Assembly (NCBI RefSeq): GCF_000188195.1
Contig: NZ_GL830988.1
Coordinates: 1 to 64,000, forward strand
DNA length: 64,000 nt
Source: Succinatimonas hippei YIT 12066
GTDB taxonomy: Bacteria > Pseudomonadota > Gammaproteobacteria > Enterobacterales > Succinivibrionaceae
Direction: 5' to 3'
Numbering within the stretch: position 1 is the first letter of the stretch; each line of letters starts with the position of its first letter. Positions 37,573 to 48,885 of this stretch are shown here, piece by piece. A program made the translations under genes and the position numbers. The notes beneath the pieces are model-generated. The model was not told the origin of the DNA, did not search any database, and saw nothing but the letters and a program-made list of their open reading frames with translations.

Positions 37573-38409
37573 TTAGTACATCAAAGTATAAAGATTGCGG
37601 CGATACTTGCTTTGCAGAGGATCTCCCTGCATAGTGTTCAGGATATCAATGATAAGCTGTTTTACTTGAGCGTTGCCGGTGTCTTTTTTGAAGGCTTCAA
37701 ATAAAAGATCTAAAGCCTGCTGGCGTTTTCCTGCTTCGCTTAATGCGGCTGCAAGCTGCTTTAAGATTTCCATATCATCAGGGTGTTCTTTGTATTTTTC
37801 CTGCAACAGCGCAAGCTCCGGGCTCTCTTGGGCTTTTAATGCCAGATTTAATGCAGACAACAGATCCTGGTAATCTTTGCTCTCTTTTTCTTCTCTGGTG
37901 GCAGAATCAATAAGTTCTTTGGCTTTATCCAAGTTTTTTTGCTTTAAGCACAGCCTTATGTAGATAAACTTTGCCTGGCTGTTTTTAGGATTATCGTTAT
38001 AGACTTTTGCTATTTTCTGCAGCGCGGTACCGAGATCTCCTGCAGCTTCCGCTTCAAGTGCGGCCCGCAGGGCAAGCTCTTCTTCAGAAGGCATATATTT
38101 GTTTAAAAGTTCATTTAATTTTTCAGTAACATCCGCTCCCTGCAGTGCATCAACGGGACGGCCTTCTTTAAAAACGATTAGAGCAGGAACATTTCTTAGT
38201 CCTATTTGCATGGCAATAGCTTGGGCAACTTCGTCCTGGACATTTGCCATAACGAGATTCACATAAGCATTGTTGTCCCCTATGGCACTTTGTACTGCAG
38301 TTGTTGCAGCGGCACATTCGTCTGCGTCAACATAAAAATAGGTAAAGACCGGTTTGGTCATTGAGGCATCGATTAATACTTCTTTTACGTTTTGAGCTGT
38401 AAGTTGCAT
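37573..38409 (-). CDS. cnoX: Chaperedoxin CnoX (YbbN)
   Basis: CnoX is a thioredoxin-fold holdase that protects proteins under oxidative stress and hands them to GroEL or DnaK. The 278 aa protein has an N-terminal thioredoxin domain (residues 1-108) whose active-site position reads ADEC; E. coli CnoX has SxxC there, so a single Cys is normal and reductase activity is lost. C-terminal TPRs (about 110-278) end SKYRRNLYTLMY, nearly identical to the E. coli end. It begins 6 bp after lapC, probably in one transcript. Confidence 0.93.
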   Translation of the reverse strand: MQLTAQNVKEVLIDASMTKPVFTYFYVDADECAAATTAVQSAIGDNNAYVNLVMANVQDEVAQAIAMQIGLRNVPALIVFKEGRPVDALQGADVTEKLNELLNKYMPSEEELALRAALEAEAAGDLGTALQKIAKVYNDNPKNSQAKFIYIRLCLKQKNLDKAKELIDSATREEKESKDYQDLLSALNLALKAQESPELALLQEKYKEHPDDMEILKQLAAALSEAGKRQQALDLLFEAFKKDTGNAQVKQLIIDILNTMQGDPLQSKYRRNLYTLMY

Positions 38410-38415
38410 TTATTT

Positions 38416-40134
38416 TTATTCCTTAAAACGATTAAGAGTGCGCATGGCGCGAATTAAATTTTCAAGATTAGGTCTGATGCGTAAAGCTTTGCCGTTGTCT
38501 TCTATTAAAGCATTGCCGTCATCACTGTAAACAGTGGTATCTTTACTGCCGATAAGAATGATTTCAGGTTCATCGCTGACGATGAATTTGCGATCGCTTA
38601 GCTCTTTTAGATTTTCACCCAAAGAATAATCTGCAGGTACGGTGGTTACCTGTAAAATTTCTTTAGCTACCGTTGCCGGCAAATCAAAAGGTGAACTTAA
38701 TTTATTAACGGCTACAGCCATATTGTCACTTCCCGGCCATTTGATGATAAGCGGAACATGCTGACTGCTGCGGTTAAATGTCAAATCACTTTGTATAAAA
38801 GGATTGCCGGCAGCCGAGGTGACGATAATCATCGTATCGTCATAATGAGCGTTTATCTTAAGCACGTTGAATAAATCAACTATGCGGCTGTCTAAAATCT
38901 TTAACTGCCAATCATATTCACTTCGGTTCCGGGCTTTAAATAAATCCGACAGCACTACGGTAGTAGAATAAGGTCGATCGTGATCCCAATCGGCTATTTG
39001 CTGCGCAGCTTTATTTAATGTTTCATTGTCATCTTTTGCAAAGATGATTTGATTGGCGCGGGCTCCAGTGGCTCTTTCGATGACGGCGGGATCAAGATCC
39101 GAGCTTTGGCTTATGACAAAGCGGCTTATATATTCTTGAGCTGCCATTTCACTGAAAATGACCGGCTGAATATTTCTATTTAAGAAAGTATCTTTATATA
39201 AAAGCGGTACGCCGTAGCTTGAGGCAAAAAGGTTATCTTTTAAAAGTCGGTAAGGCAGATAGTGCTGCTCATAGCTTTCGCTTTGCTGCTTTAAAGATAA
39301 AAGGTAAGGAGTAACTTTAGGATCCTGCGAGTCATAGCTTAAACCGTTAATAAAAATAGTTACTATGTTCTGCGGCTTTCCTGACGGCTCAGACACAATC
39401 GGCTGCAGCGGATAATTGATAGCGCTGATGTTGTTGGATTTGGCGCTGCCGTCAATCCAACCGTGGCTTGAAAGGAATGATTTTGCGGTCATCGGATAAT
39501 GTGCGGGGAAAGACGACCTTAAAATCGTGATTTTATCGTAACGGGTTGCATCGGCCCAAATGTGAATGCAATGAGAGCTGACGAAAGCAGCGATAAAAAT
39601 AAGGCTGGTGATTTTGACCCATTTTTTACTGCCGTTGCGATAGAGGTTTTTGGTGGAAAGTTTGGCAAAAAACAGTTCGAAAGCGATTACTATAGGGATA
39701 GCTATAAACAGGAAGTTGTAATTAAGTCCGGTATTGAAATCCAGTTCGCGGAAAATGAGGTTTAGTGCGGTAAGCGATAAATGGATCTTGACGTATAAAT
39801 ATAATTTGGCGTCAAAAAGTAAGATTGAATGAAATAAAACGGCGATAATTACCGAAAATACTCGGTAGTAACGGAAATTGCCGATAAAGGTTAAAGGAAA
39901 CAGAATAATAAGATAGGTAACAAAAGCCAAAAAGCCCATGTGCCCCATCCAGGTTACGATTAAGTAGAAAAATGCGGTAAAAGAGTCGGTTGACGGCGCT
40001 GCGTAAACATAAGTAAGACCGATTAAAAGCGATAGAAGGACATTTAAGAATAAAAAGTGATGTCCCCACAGGGCTGAGCGGGAAACCTGTTCTTTATACG
40101 AAAAATTTTTTAAATAATTTATCGAATTGTTCAT
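38416..40134 (-). CDS. lapC: LPS-assembly regulator LapC/PbgA (YejM)
   Basis: LapC (PbgA/YejM) senses periplasmic LPS and relays to LapB-FtsH to control LpxC turnover. The 572 aa protein has five transmembrane segments in the first 190 residues (DUF3413, including YVYAAPSTDSFTAFFY) and a periplasmic sulfatase-like domain (about 240-572). The active-site threonine and metal ligands of true sulfatases are not evident, as in E. coli. I place the start at the ATG at 40134, which gives MNNSINYLKNF; a TTG is 12 bases upstream. Presence next to cnoX is not the E. coli arrangement. Confidence 0.92.
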   Translation of the reverse strand: MNNSINYLKNFSYKEQVSRSALWGHHFLFLNVLLSLLIGLTYVYAAPSTDSFTAFFYLIVTWMGHMGFLAFVTYLIILFPLTFIGNFRYYRVFSVIIAVLFHSILLFDAKLYLYVKIHLSLTALNLIFRELDFNTGLNYNFLFIAIPIVIAFELFFAKLSTKNLYRNGSKKWVKITSLIFIAAFVSSHCIHIWADATRYDKITILRSSFPAHYPMTAKSFLSSHGWIDGSAKSNNISAINYPLQPIVSEPSGKPQNIVTIFINGLSYDSQDPKVTPYLLSLKQQSESYEQHYLPYRLLKDNLFASSYGVPLLYKDTFLNRNIQPVIFSEMAAQEYISRFVISQSSDLDPAVIERATGARANQIIFAKDDNETLNKAAQQIADWDHDRPYSTTVVLSDLFKARNRSEYDWQLKILDSRIVDLFNVLKINAHYDDTMIIVTSAAGNPFIQSDLTFNRSSQHVPLIIKWPGSDNMAVAVNKLSSPFDLPATVAKEILQVTTVPADYSLGENLKELSDRKFIVSDEPEIILIGSKDTTVYSDDGNALIEDNGKALRIRPNLENLIRAMRTLNRFKE

Positions 40135-40344
40135 TATCAGGTCCAAAAATGTAAAGCTTTAATTTAGCATTGTAACTTAGATGAAGGGTCTTTTTTTAGG
40201 CTTTGCAGCTTAAAAAATTTTTTACATTTTAAAAATGGCTTGTTTATGCTGTTTTTAATGCGGTTGTGTGTATTTTGCAGTGTTTAAAAAAAAAGACGGT
40301 TTTAAGTTGGGCGACAATATGGCTCTTTAAAAAAGGAGTTATAC

Positions 40345-41934
40345 GTGAAAAACGCAATGCCTATAATCGTAGCCAATTATGCTAAGGCTTTTAATATAAA
40401 TGTAAGGATGCAGGGGAATTTTGCTTATACCGACGGTAAGGAAATAGTTATTCCGCGACTTAATCTTACTGATGAGCGTGTAGCAAGACTTGCTTACGGC
40501 TATTTGGCCCATGAGGCCGCACATGTGCGGTATACGAATTTTAAAATTGTAAAAAGTATAAGCGGCAACTTTACTTTCTTTTCGCTATTTAACGTTCTTG
40601 AAGATGCCCGTATCGAACGGCTTATCGGCAGAGAATTTGTCGGAGTCTGGGAAAACCTTGAATTTTTGCGTTCAAGTTTTGATGAAAAATTAATTGAGAT
40701 TTTAAATAAACCTCAACACCCGTTTACGCTTATCTTTTCATTTATTTCATATTATTTGTGCGCAAAAAGCCAGGGCTTTGCTTCCCAAAGAAATAACGCC
40801 TTTTTATTGTTTAAAAAAGTAAAGGAATTGCTTTGCGCTAAAGCGCTAAACCGGCTTACTTTTTTTATTAAAAAGGCGCCGTATCTTAAAAACAGCGCAG
40901 CAGTACTTAAATTGTGCGAACAAATAGGAGAACTTTTGTCTTTAAAATCTTCGTATAAAAATAAAGATACGGTTTCCCAAAGCGATTTACGAGCAATAAA
41001 CGGTAAGGATTATCTTAAAGAAAGCAGGTTTTTACGGGATGATAATTTGTTTGCCAAAGTATGTTTGAATAAAGCGGAAAAAGCTTATGTCGGCGCGGAT
41101 AAATCCGTCCTTTTAAATTATGAGGCCGCAAAAGACGAAGGATCTTCTCGCGATGACTTGGGTCTTGTCGGTTCTTGCGTATGTAAAGAAGGCAACTTTA
41201 GAAACATTATGGCGGCTGCAAAAGATCTTTATCCTTTAAAAAGGGCTTTGATGCTGTCGGCCCGTGCATTTATCGATAAGAAGCGATCAGGCAGGCAAAG
41301 TCATACGTATCTTGATACCAAACATTTATCAAGGCTTTTTATGTACGATGACAGATTGTTTCTTAAAAAGGAAATAGAGGAAGACTTTTCGACCTATGTT
41401 CATATTCTGGTAGATGTTTCCGGCTCGATGATGTTAAAAGAGAAATTAAGCGGACGCATGCGCAGTGAAATCGCCTGTAGCTGCGCTTATTGTCTTGCAA
41501 GCGCGCTTGAAGGAATAGACGGGATATTTTGTGAAGTGACTTTTTTCCCGGGATTTAGGTCTGAATATGAAATTGCGCTAAAGCATAACGAAAAACCGAG
41601 TTTTGTCATTGCAAGATTTGATCAAAAGCCGCGGGGCTCTACTCCTCTTGCACAGGCATTATGGTATGCCATTGGCAGACAACAGGAGTTTTCATGTCAG
41701 CGTAATATTTTTATAGTAATAACCGACGGAATCCCCGACAGCGTTAAACAGACCGAGAAAGCATTGGCTTTTGCTAAGGAGCATTCATGTGAAGTTTACG
41801 GCTTCGGTATAGAAAGTGCGGTAGGAAATGATCTTTTTACCAGTTTTGCTGTGGTAAATGATGTAGGAGAATTGCCTAATGCAGTTTTTGAGACGATGTT
41901 TATGATCTTTAAAAAACAGCGTGGCATGCAGTAA
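40345..41934 (+). CDS. HExxH metallopeptidase-like VWA protein (CobT-like)
   Basis: This 529 aa protein has two visible parts. The N-terminus has LAHEAAHVRYTN (HEAAH, 56-60) followed by LEDARIER with an acidic residue about 27 later, the gluzincin-like arrangement of a zinc peptidase. The C-terminus (350-529) is a VWA domain with an intact MIDAS: DVSGS (357-361), the later Thr in PRGSTPLAQAL and Asp in VITDGIPD. It resembles CobT-like VWA proteins of phages and bacteria that work with a MoxR/CobS-type ATPase. No such ATPase is adjacent. GTG start with AAGGAG 6 bases upstream. The role is unknown. Confidence 0.75.
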   Translation: MKNAMPIIVANYAKAFNINVRMQGNFAYTDGKEIVIPRLNLTDERVARLAYGYLAHEAAHVRYTNFKIVKSISGNFTFFSLFNVLEDARIERLIGREFVGVWENLEFLRSSFDEKLIEILNKPQHPFTLIFSFISYYLCAKSQGFASQRNNAFLLFKKVKELLCAKALNRLTFFIKKAPYLKNSAAVLKLCEQIGELLSLKSSYKNKDTVSQSDLRAINGKDYLKESRFLRDDNLFAKVCLNKAEKAYVGADKSVLLNYEAAKDEGSSRDDLGLVGSCVCKEGNFRNIMAAAKDLYPLKRALMLSARAFIDKKRSGRQSHTYLDTKHLSRLFMYDDRLFLKKEIEEDFSTYVHILVDVSGSMMLKEKLSGRMRSEIACSCAYCLASALEGIDGIFCEVTFFPGFRSEYEIALKHNEKPSFVIARFDQKPRGSTPLAQALWYAIGRQQEFSCQRNIFIVITDGIPDSVKQTEKALAFAKEHSCEVYGFGIESAVGNDLFTSFAVVNDVGELPNAVFETMFMIFKKQRGMQ

Positions 41935-42024
41935 AAATTTGCTGTCTCTTACGTTTTTTTACGTGCATTTTTTACCGTAAAAATCATTAAAAAATGCTAG
42001 AATGCTTCGAGTTTTTTTGAGGTT

Positions 42025-43104
42025 ATGACAGTGTTACGCAGTGATTTTAATTTTGATTTGCCAAAAGAGCTTATAGCCAATTATCCGAGCGCCGAGCGCA
42101 CAAAATGCAGGATGCTGTGTCTTGACGGAAACACGGGAGAGCTTTGCGATCGTACTTTTATCGATCTTAAAGATTTTTTACGGCCGGGCGACCTTTTAGT
42201 GTTTAATGATACTAAGGTGATTCCTGCTCGTTTGTACGGTACGAAGAAAACCGGCGGAGCTGTCGAACTTTTAATTGAAAGAATCACGGGTCTTAATACC
42301 GCTTTGTCGCATATAAGAGCGAGCAAGGCGCCTAAAGCCGGTTCGGAGCTTTTTATCGACGGCGGCTATGTTTTAAATGTAACGGGCCGCGACGGCGATT
42401 TATTTATGATTGAGACAGCAGACGGATCATCGCTTCTTGATCTTTTGGATAAGGTCGGACATATTCCTTTGCCTCCTTATATTGAAAGGGAAGACGAGGC
42501 TTTAGATAAAGATCGCTATCAGACCGTTTACAGTAAGGTTCCGGGGGCTGTTGCCGCTCCTACCGCAGGGCTTCATTTTGATAATGCGCAGATTGAGGAA
42601 TTAAAGAGCCTCGGTGTTAATACCGCTTTCGTTACTTTGCATGTCGGAGCAGGAACTTTTCAACCGGTTCGCGAGGATGATATCGTAAAGCATCATATGC
42701 ATAAAGAATTTGTCCAGCTTCCCGAAGAGGTGGCAAACGCGGTCAAAGCTACTCACGCAGCAGGTCATCGCGTTATAGCCGTCGGAACTACTGCCGTCCG
42801 TTCTCTTGAAAGCGCTGCAACTTATGCAAGAGAAAACGGTCTTGGAGAAATCGCTCCGTTCCATAACGATACTTCAATCTTTATTTATCCGGGGTACCAA
42901 TATCAGGTGGTTGATTGCTTAATCACTAATTTCCATTTGCCTGAATCAACCCTTATTATGCTGGTGTGCGCTTTTGCCGGTTATAAAAACACTATGCATG
43001 CCTATCATCACGCAGTTAAAGACAAATATAAGTTTTTCAGTTATGGCGACTGCATGTTTATAACTAAGAGAACCAAGCCGATGGATTTGCCTCCTTCCGC
43101 TTAA
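42025..43104 (+). CDS. queA: tRNA preQ1(34) ribosyltransferase-isomerase QueA
   Basis: QueA adds the ribosyl part of SAM to preQ1 in tRNA, giving epoxyqueuosine. The 359 aa protein has the family blocks [45 protein letters not shown] and [10 protein letters not shown]. Length fits E. coli (356 aa). GAGG precedes the ATG at 42025; a GTG two codons on is an alternative start. It leads the queA-tgt-yajC-secD-secF order known from E. coli, with tgt 12 bp downstream. Confidence 0.97.
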   Translation: MTVLRSDFNFDLPKELIANYPSAERTKCRMLCLDGNTGELCDRTFIDLKDFLRPGDLLVFNDTKVIPARLYGTKKTGGAVELLIERITGLNTALSHIRASKAPKAGSELFIDGGYVLNVTGRDGDLFMIETADGSSLLDLLDKVGHIPLPPYIEREDEALDKDRYQTVYSKVPGAVAAPTAGLHFDNAQIEELKSLGVNTAFVTLHVGAGTFQPVREDDIVKHHMHKEFVQLPEEVANAVKATHAAGHRVIAVGTTAVRSLESAATYARENGLGEIAPFHNDTSIFIYPGYQYQVVDCLITNFHLPESTLIMLVCAFAGYKNTMHAYHHAVKDKYKFFSYGDCMFITKRTKPMDLPPSA

Positions 43105-44226
<1,122 letters not shown>

Positions 44227-44487
44227 CCTTTTGTTGGGCTGCTCTTTGCATTGATAATATAAGCTCTTTGCGATATGTGCTATACTTGTCGCAATTCAAT
44301 CTATGCGGTCTTTGATTGGGGCATGTTTTTTGCTTTGAAGAAAAAACCGCAACTTTTTGCGCGATATAGTAATATTATCTCTCGTGCATAAAGTTTCTTT
44401 CTTAATGAAAGAAAAGATGTTAATCAGCTGATGAAACGGGATTTTCAAAATCTCGTAATTTTTAACTTTACTTAAGGTACTTGTACT

Positions 44488-44838
44488 ATGTCTTTTTCTT
44501 TAATTCCTGCAGCTTATGCCGCTGAAGCCGCTCCTGCCGGCGGTGATATGAGCATGATGATCGTTCTTGTGATGTGCATGCTCGCGGTGTACTTTTTCGT
44601 AATGCGCCCGAACTCCAAAAAGCGTAAAGAAATGCAGAAATTGCTTGACGGTCTTTCCGTGGGTGATGAAGTTTTAACTAACGGCGGTATTGCCGGACGC
44701 ATCAGCAAATTGCCGGAAAACAAGGAGTATGTTCTTATTTCCGTAGCAGACGGCATCGTTATTCAGATGAAGCGTAATTACATCGTTGCCGTTTTACCTA
44801 AGGGCACTTTAGTTGCCACCGGTGCTGAAAGCAAATAA
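44488..44838 (+). CDS. yajC: Sec translocon accessory subunit YajC
   Basis: YajC is a small inner-membrane protein associated with SecDF-SecYEG. The 116 aa product has one transmembrane segment (about residues 26-45, MMIVLVMCMLAVYFFVMRP) and the conserved NSKKRKEMQKLLDGLSVGDEV cytoplasmic part, ending in the VxxQMKRNYIVAVLPKG strand. The ATG follows AAGGTACTTGTACT, a site of only moderate strength. A hairpin separates it from secD. Confidence 0.95.
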   Translation: MSFSLIPAAYAAEAAPAGGDMSMMIVLVMCMLAVYFFVMRPNSKKRKEMQKLLDGLSVGDEVLTNGGIAGRISKLPENKEYVLISVADGIVIQMKRNYIVAVLPKGTLVATGAESK

Positions 44839-44847
44839 TAAAAATAT

Positions 44848-44878
44848 GCCGCGGCAGTAAGTCGCGGCTTCTTCTTTT
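44848..44878 (+). terminator. Attenuator-like hairpin between yajC and secD
   Basis: GCCGCG and CGCGGC form a 6-bp GC stem with a 9-base loop, followed by a pyrimidine tract TTCTTCTTTT. It may lower secD transcription relative to yajC. Confidence 0.6.
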
Positions 44879-44889
44879 GGGTAGTCATC

Positions 44890-46767
44890 GTGATTAATAA
44901 ATTCCCTTTGTGGAAGAATCTTTTAATCGCAGTTATTATTTTGCTGGGATTCTTCTACGCACTTCCTAATTTATACGGTGAAGATCCGGCGCTGCAGATT
45001 TCAGGCACGCACGGAATCGAAGTAGATTCTACAGTTTCTTCTCAGGTTCAAACCTTGCTTGACGGCAAGAATATTAAGGGTGATTATGAGCTTGAGAACG
45101 GTCAGTTGTTAATTCGTTTTGCCAACACCAACGATCAGATTTTAGCCAAAGATATAGTTGCAAAAGCTTTGGGTGACCGTTTTATTACCGCTTTAAACTT
45201 AGCTCCAGCAACTCCTGCATGGATGCGTTCTTTAGGCATGCATCCTTTAAAACTCGGACTTGATTTGCGCGGCGGCGTTCATTTCCTTATGGAAGTTGAT
45301 ATGGACGAAGCTATGAGAAAGATGAAAACTCAGCTCGTGTCCGATTTCAGATCAGAATTGCGTAATGCCGATTTACGTCTTGCCGGCGCTCGTACCGAGG
45401 GTGATGACGTTGTCGTTACTTTCCGTGATGCCGCTACCCGTGACGCTGCAGAGAAGCTGCTTTCCGATCATCATCGTGATTTTGTTTTTCAAAGCTATGA
45501 TCGTGACGGCAGATATTTCATTTCCGCCAAAATGACTCAGCAGAAGTTGTCTGAGATCAGAACCAATGCTGTTGATCAGAACATTAACATCATTCGTAAT
45601 CGTGTGAATGAATTGGGTGTTGCCGAGCCTTTAGTGCAAAGACAAGGAGCTGATCGTATCGTGGTAGAACTCCCAGGTATTCAGGATACGGCTCGTGCTA
45701 AAGAAATTTTGGGCGCAACCGCTACTTTGGAGTTCCGTTTGGTTGACAGCTCAGCCGATTTGAATGCTGCGATGCAGGGGCGTGTTCCTGCCGGAACCGA
45801 ACTTCATTTTGACAAGAATAATTATCCGGTCGTACTGGAAAAACGCGTGATTTTAACCGGCGACCATATTGTTGATGCTTCTTCTTCAAGCGATGAAAAC
45901 GGTCGTCCGCAGGTTAATATCAGCCTGGACTCCCGTGGCGGCAGTATTATGTCAGCATTTACCAAGGATAATGTCGGTAAATCAATGGCAACTAACTTCA
46001 TTGAATATAAAGTTATACCTAATGAAGATGAGAATGCTCCCAAAGCCGGAGAGGAAGGATATAAGCCGCGTTTTGAAAAGGTTGAGCAAATTATTAACGT
46101 CGCAACCATTCAGACCCGCCTTGGCAGTAATTTCCGTATTACCGGTATTGATTCGGTAAAAGAAGCTCATAACCTTGCGCTGTTGCTGCGTGCCGGCGCT
46201 TTGATTGCTCCGATTCAAATCGTTGAAGAGCGTACTATCGGACCGAGCCTCGGTCAGCAGAACATTGACAGCGGTATGCAGGCAATGTTTTACGGCGTAT
46301 TGTTCCTTGCCGTATTCATGCTGATTTACTATAAAGCTTTTGGTTTTATCGCTAATTTGGCATTGATTTTTAATTTGGTTTTGATTGTCGGAGTTATGTC
46401 TCTTATCCCGGGCGCGACAATGACCTTGCCGGGTATCGCGGGAATCGTATTAACTCTCGGTATGGCAGTTGACGCGAATGTGCTTATTTATGAGCGTATT
46501 CGCGAGGAACTACGGGCCGGAAGAACGGTTCAGCAGTCTATTAACCTAGGCTATGAGCGTGCTTTTGCAACTATTGCCGACTCTAATATCACGACATTCA
46601 TCACCGCTTTGATCCTCTTTATGGTCGGTACCGGCTCGGTCAAAGGTTTCGCTCTTGTCCTTATGGTCGGTTTGGCATCTTCAATGTTCACTGCTGTCAC
46701 GGCTTGCCGTGCCATCGTAAATATTATTTGGGGCGGACGTCCTAATTTGAAGAAGCTGAGCATATAA
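44890..46767 (+). CDS. secD: Protein translocase subunit SecD
   Basis: SecD, with SecF, uses the proton motive force to pull secreted proteins through the translocon. The 625 aa protein begins at GTG ([10 protein letters not shown], matching E. coli LNRYPLWK) and has a first transmembrane segment (9-27), a large periplasmic P1 region with [13 protein letters not shown], and five clustered segments near the end containing [26 protein letters not shown]. The length equals E. coli SecD (615 aa). secF starts 14 bp downstream behind a strong AAGGAGG site. Confidence 0.97.
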   Translation: MINKFPLWKNLLIAVIILLGFFYALPNLYGEDPALQISGTHGIEVDSTVSSQVQTLLDGKNIKGDYELENGQLLIRFANTNDQILAKDIVAKALGDRFITALNLAPATPAWMRSLGMHPLKLGLDLRGGVHFLMEVDMDEAMRKMKTQLVSDFRSELRNADLRLAGARTEGDDVVVTFRDAATRDAAEKLLSDHHRDFVFQSYDRDGRYFISAKMTQQKLSEIRTNAVDQNINIIRNRVNELGVAEPLVQRQGADRIVVELPGIQDTARAKEILGATATLEFRLVDSSADLNAAMQGRVPAGTELHFDKNNYPVVLEKRVILTGDHIVDASSSSDENGRPQVNISLDSRGGSIMSAFTKDNVGKSMATNFIEYKVIPNEDENAPKAGEEGYKPRFEKVEQIINVATIQTRLGSNFRITGIDSVKEAHNLALLLRAGALIAPIQIVEERTIGPSLGQQNIDSGMQAMFYGVLFLAVFMLIYYKAFGFIANLALIFNLVLIVGVMSLIPGATMTLPGIAGIVLTLGMAVDANVLIYERIREELRAGRTVQQSINLGYERAFATIADSNITTFITALILFMVGTGSVKGFALVLMVGLASSMFTAVTACRAIVNIIWGGRPNLKKLSI

Positions 46768-46781
46768 GGAGGGAATGGGCT

Positions 46782-47729
46782 ATGATGCAGTTTATTAAAG
46801 AAGGTGTCGTCATCCCCTTCATGAAAATCAAGGAGATTGTCGAGATCTGTGTCACTATTTTAGTTATCTCCTGCATTGCCGTTATGGCAATCAAAGGTCT
46901 TAACTGGGGCCTTGATTTTACCGGCGGTATCGTGGTTGAAACCAAGTATTCCGAGCCTATGGATTTGGAGAAAGTGCGTGAAGCTTATGCCCAGCAAGGA
47001 GTAGAGGGTGTAACGCAGCATTTCGGCTCTACCAGCGACGTTATGATCCGTGTGGCACCTAAAGAAGGCTTGAATCAGCAGATTGTTGCCGACAAAGTCA
47101 TGACAGCGGCAAAACAGCTTGATCCTAACGCTACTTTAAGCCGTTCCGAGTATGTCGGTCCTGCTGTAGGTGAAGAATTGGTACAAAGCGGTATTTTGGC
47201 TATTGTCGTTTCCTTGATTGCGATTTTGGCTTATATCGCTTTCCGCTTTGAGTGGCGTATGGCGACCGGTGCCGTTATTTCTCTTGCTTACGATGTTATC
47301 GTGGTTTTGGGCGTGTTCTCTTTCTGGCAGATTGAGTATGATTTGACTGTTTTGGCGGCAGTGCTTACTGTGGTCGGTTACTCCCTTAACGATAAGATCG
47401 TTGTGTTTGATCGTATCCGTGAGAATGCCAGCCGTGTTTCACGCGACGTAAGTATGGAACATTTGTTCGATATTTCATTGACACAGACTTTGTCTCGTAC
47501 GATTATTACCTCAGGTACGACTCTTATCACGGTAATATGCTTGCTGGTTTTCGGCGGATCGCTGATTTTCGGCTTTGCTTTGGCCGTGACTATCGGTATC
47601 GTATTCGGTACTTTCTCGTCAATTTACGTGGCAAGTACCTGGCCGCTCCTGCTCAAGATTCAAAGACGCCATATCCTGCCTATGAAGATTGAGAAGAAAG
47701 AAACGGACGGTATCGAAACCATGGATTAG
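46782..47729 (+). CDS. secF: Protein translocase subunit SecF
   Basis: SecF is the partner of SecD in the Sec accessory complex. The 315 aa protein shows LNWGLDFTGGIVVE near residue 40, RSEYVGPAVGEEL before the second membrane cluster, and TVVGYSLNDKIVVFDRIREN near residue 200, the SecF counterpart of the SecD signature. Six transmembrane segments are visible. It is probably co-transcribed with nlpI, 10 bp downstream. Confidence 0.97.
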   Translation: MMQFIKEGVVIPFMKIKEIVEICVTILVISCIAVMAIKGLNWGLDFTGGIVVETKYSEPMDLEKVREAYAQQGVEGVTQHFGSTSDVMIRVAPKEGLNQQIVADKVMTAAKQLDPNATLSRSEYVGPAVGEELVQSGILAIVVSLIAILAYIAFRFEWRMATGAVISLAYDVIVVLGVFSFWQIEYDLTVLAAVLTVVGYSLNDKIVVFDRIRENASRVSRDVSMEHLFDISLTQTLSRTIITSGTTLITVICLLVFGGSLIFGFALAVTIGIVFGTFSSIYVASTWPLLLKIQRRHILPMKIEKKETDGIETMD

Positions 47730-47739
47730 TAAAAAATAA

Positions 47740-48747
47740 ATGGTTAAATCGTTAAAATTAGTAAAGGCAGGAACCGAAAGCTTAGTTCTTGCCTTTTTCT
47801 TATGCGCAGGTTTATGTTCCTGCTCTTTGCTTTCTCCAAGAGAAACGCAAGGAGAAGCTCTTTCTTTTTTAGGAGCATTTAGTGTTCCTAAAGAAGATAT
47901 CGTGATTGTCGAACCCTCAAAAGAAAATCGCGATCGCGACCAGCTTATCGTGATTCAATTGTCGCAGATGCTTGAGTCTTCTCAGGTAAAGACTCCATCA
48001 GCTCGAGCCGAAGTCTTTTATGATTTGGGCATTATTTATGATCGTTTAGGACTTGAAGCGTCTGCCCGCAGCATGTTTTTAAATTCTCTATCCGAGCGTC
48101 CTGATTTTGCCCCTTCTTACAACATAATAGGCGTATATCTTGCGCAAAACGAGAATTTTCAGGATGCTTATGAGGCGTTTGATTCGGCTTTGGAGCTTGA
48201 TCCTGACAATTTGTATCCGCTAATGAATAGAGCTATAGCTTTATATTATGCCGGACGCTATTCACTTGCCGTTCCCGATATGGAACGCTTTTGCGATGAT
48301 GATTTAAACGATCCTTATCGTATGCTGTGGCTTTATCTTATAGAAAGCAAGACTCTTTCCCACGGGGAAGCTCTTGCTCATTTAAAAGACCGTTATCAAA
48401 AGGCGACAGCAGAAGCTAAAAACGATAATTGGGCCTTTAATGTCGTTGACTATTATTTAGGAAAGAAAAGCAAAAAAGATTTGATTGAAGAGATGTCAAG
48501 CAATGAAGTTCCTCTTGCTGAAAAACAAAGCCGCTTATGTGAAGGATATTTTTATATCGGAAAGGAATTTGAAAGACTGGGGCAGGATAAGCTTGCTTAC
48601 GATTATTTTAAGCTTAGCATCGCTACGCAGATGTACGGTTATCTTGAACACCGCTACGCTTTTTCCGAAATTAAAAACCTGCGCAAGCAATATGACTTTT
48701 TTGAGTATTCAGAACCTTCCCAAGATAATGAAATAGACTTAGAATAA
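47740..48747 (+). CDS. nlpI: NlpI-like TPR lipoprotein
   Basis: NlpI is an outer-membrane lipoprotein that brings peptidoglycan endopeptidases to the Prc protease and so limits murein hydrolysis. The 335 aa product has a signal segment ending LCSCS, an acceptable lipobox with Cys at about residue 29, then TPR repeats (AEVFYDLGIIYDRLGLEASA, APSYNIIGVYLAQ, LYPLMNRAIALYYAG). The C-terminal region matches NlpI, including FNVVDYYLGK. It is slightly longer than E. coli NlpI (294 aa). Placement after secF is not the E. coli order. A strong terminator follows. Confidence 0.85.
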   Translation: MVKSLKLVKAGTESLVLAFFLCAGLCSCSLLSPRETQGEALSFLGAFSVPKEDIVIVEPSKENRDRDQLIVIQLSQMLESSQVKTPSARAEVFYDLGIIYDRLGLEASARSMFLNSLSERPDFAPSYNIIGVYLAQNENFQDAYEAFDSALELDPDNLYPLMNRAIALYYAGRYSLAVPDMERFCDDDLNDPYRMLWLYLIESKTLSHGEALAHLKDRYQKATAEAKNDNWAFNVVDYYLGKKSKKDLIEEMSSNEVPLAEKQSRLCEGYFYIGKEFERLGQDKLAYDYFKLSIATQMYGYLEHRYAFSEIKNLRKQYDFFEYSEPSQDNEIDLE

Positions 48748-48811
48748 TTTAAAAGTGTCGGGACTGATCTACAAATTAAAGTAAGTCTTACAGTATATTA
48801 AACGAAAGCAC

Positions 48812-48847
48812 ATGACTGCGATACCGTAAGTTTGCAGTCATTTTTTT
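48812..48847 (+). terminator. Intrinsic terminator after nlpI
   Basis: ATGACTGC and GCAGTCAT form a perfect 8-bp stem with a 14-base loop, followed by seven Ts. Confidence 0.85.
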
Positions 48848-48885
48848 AAACTAAAAAAGCAGAAAAATTGACTGCTAAGGAAAAA

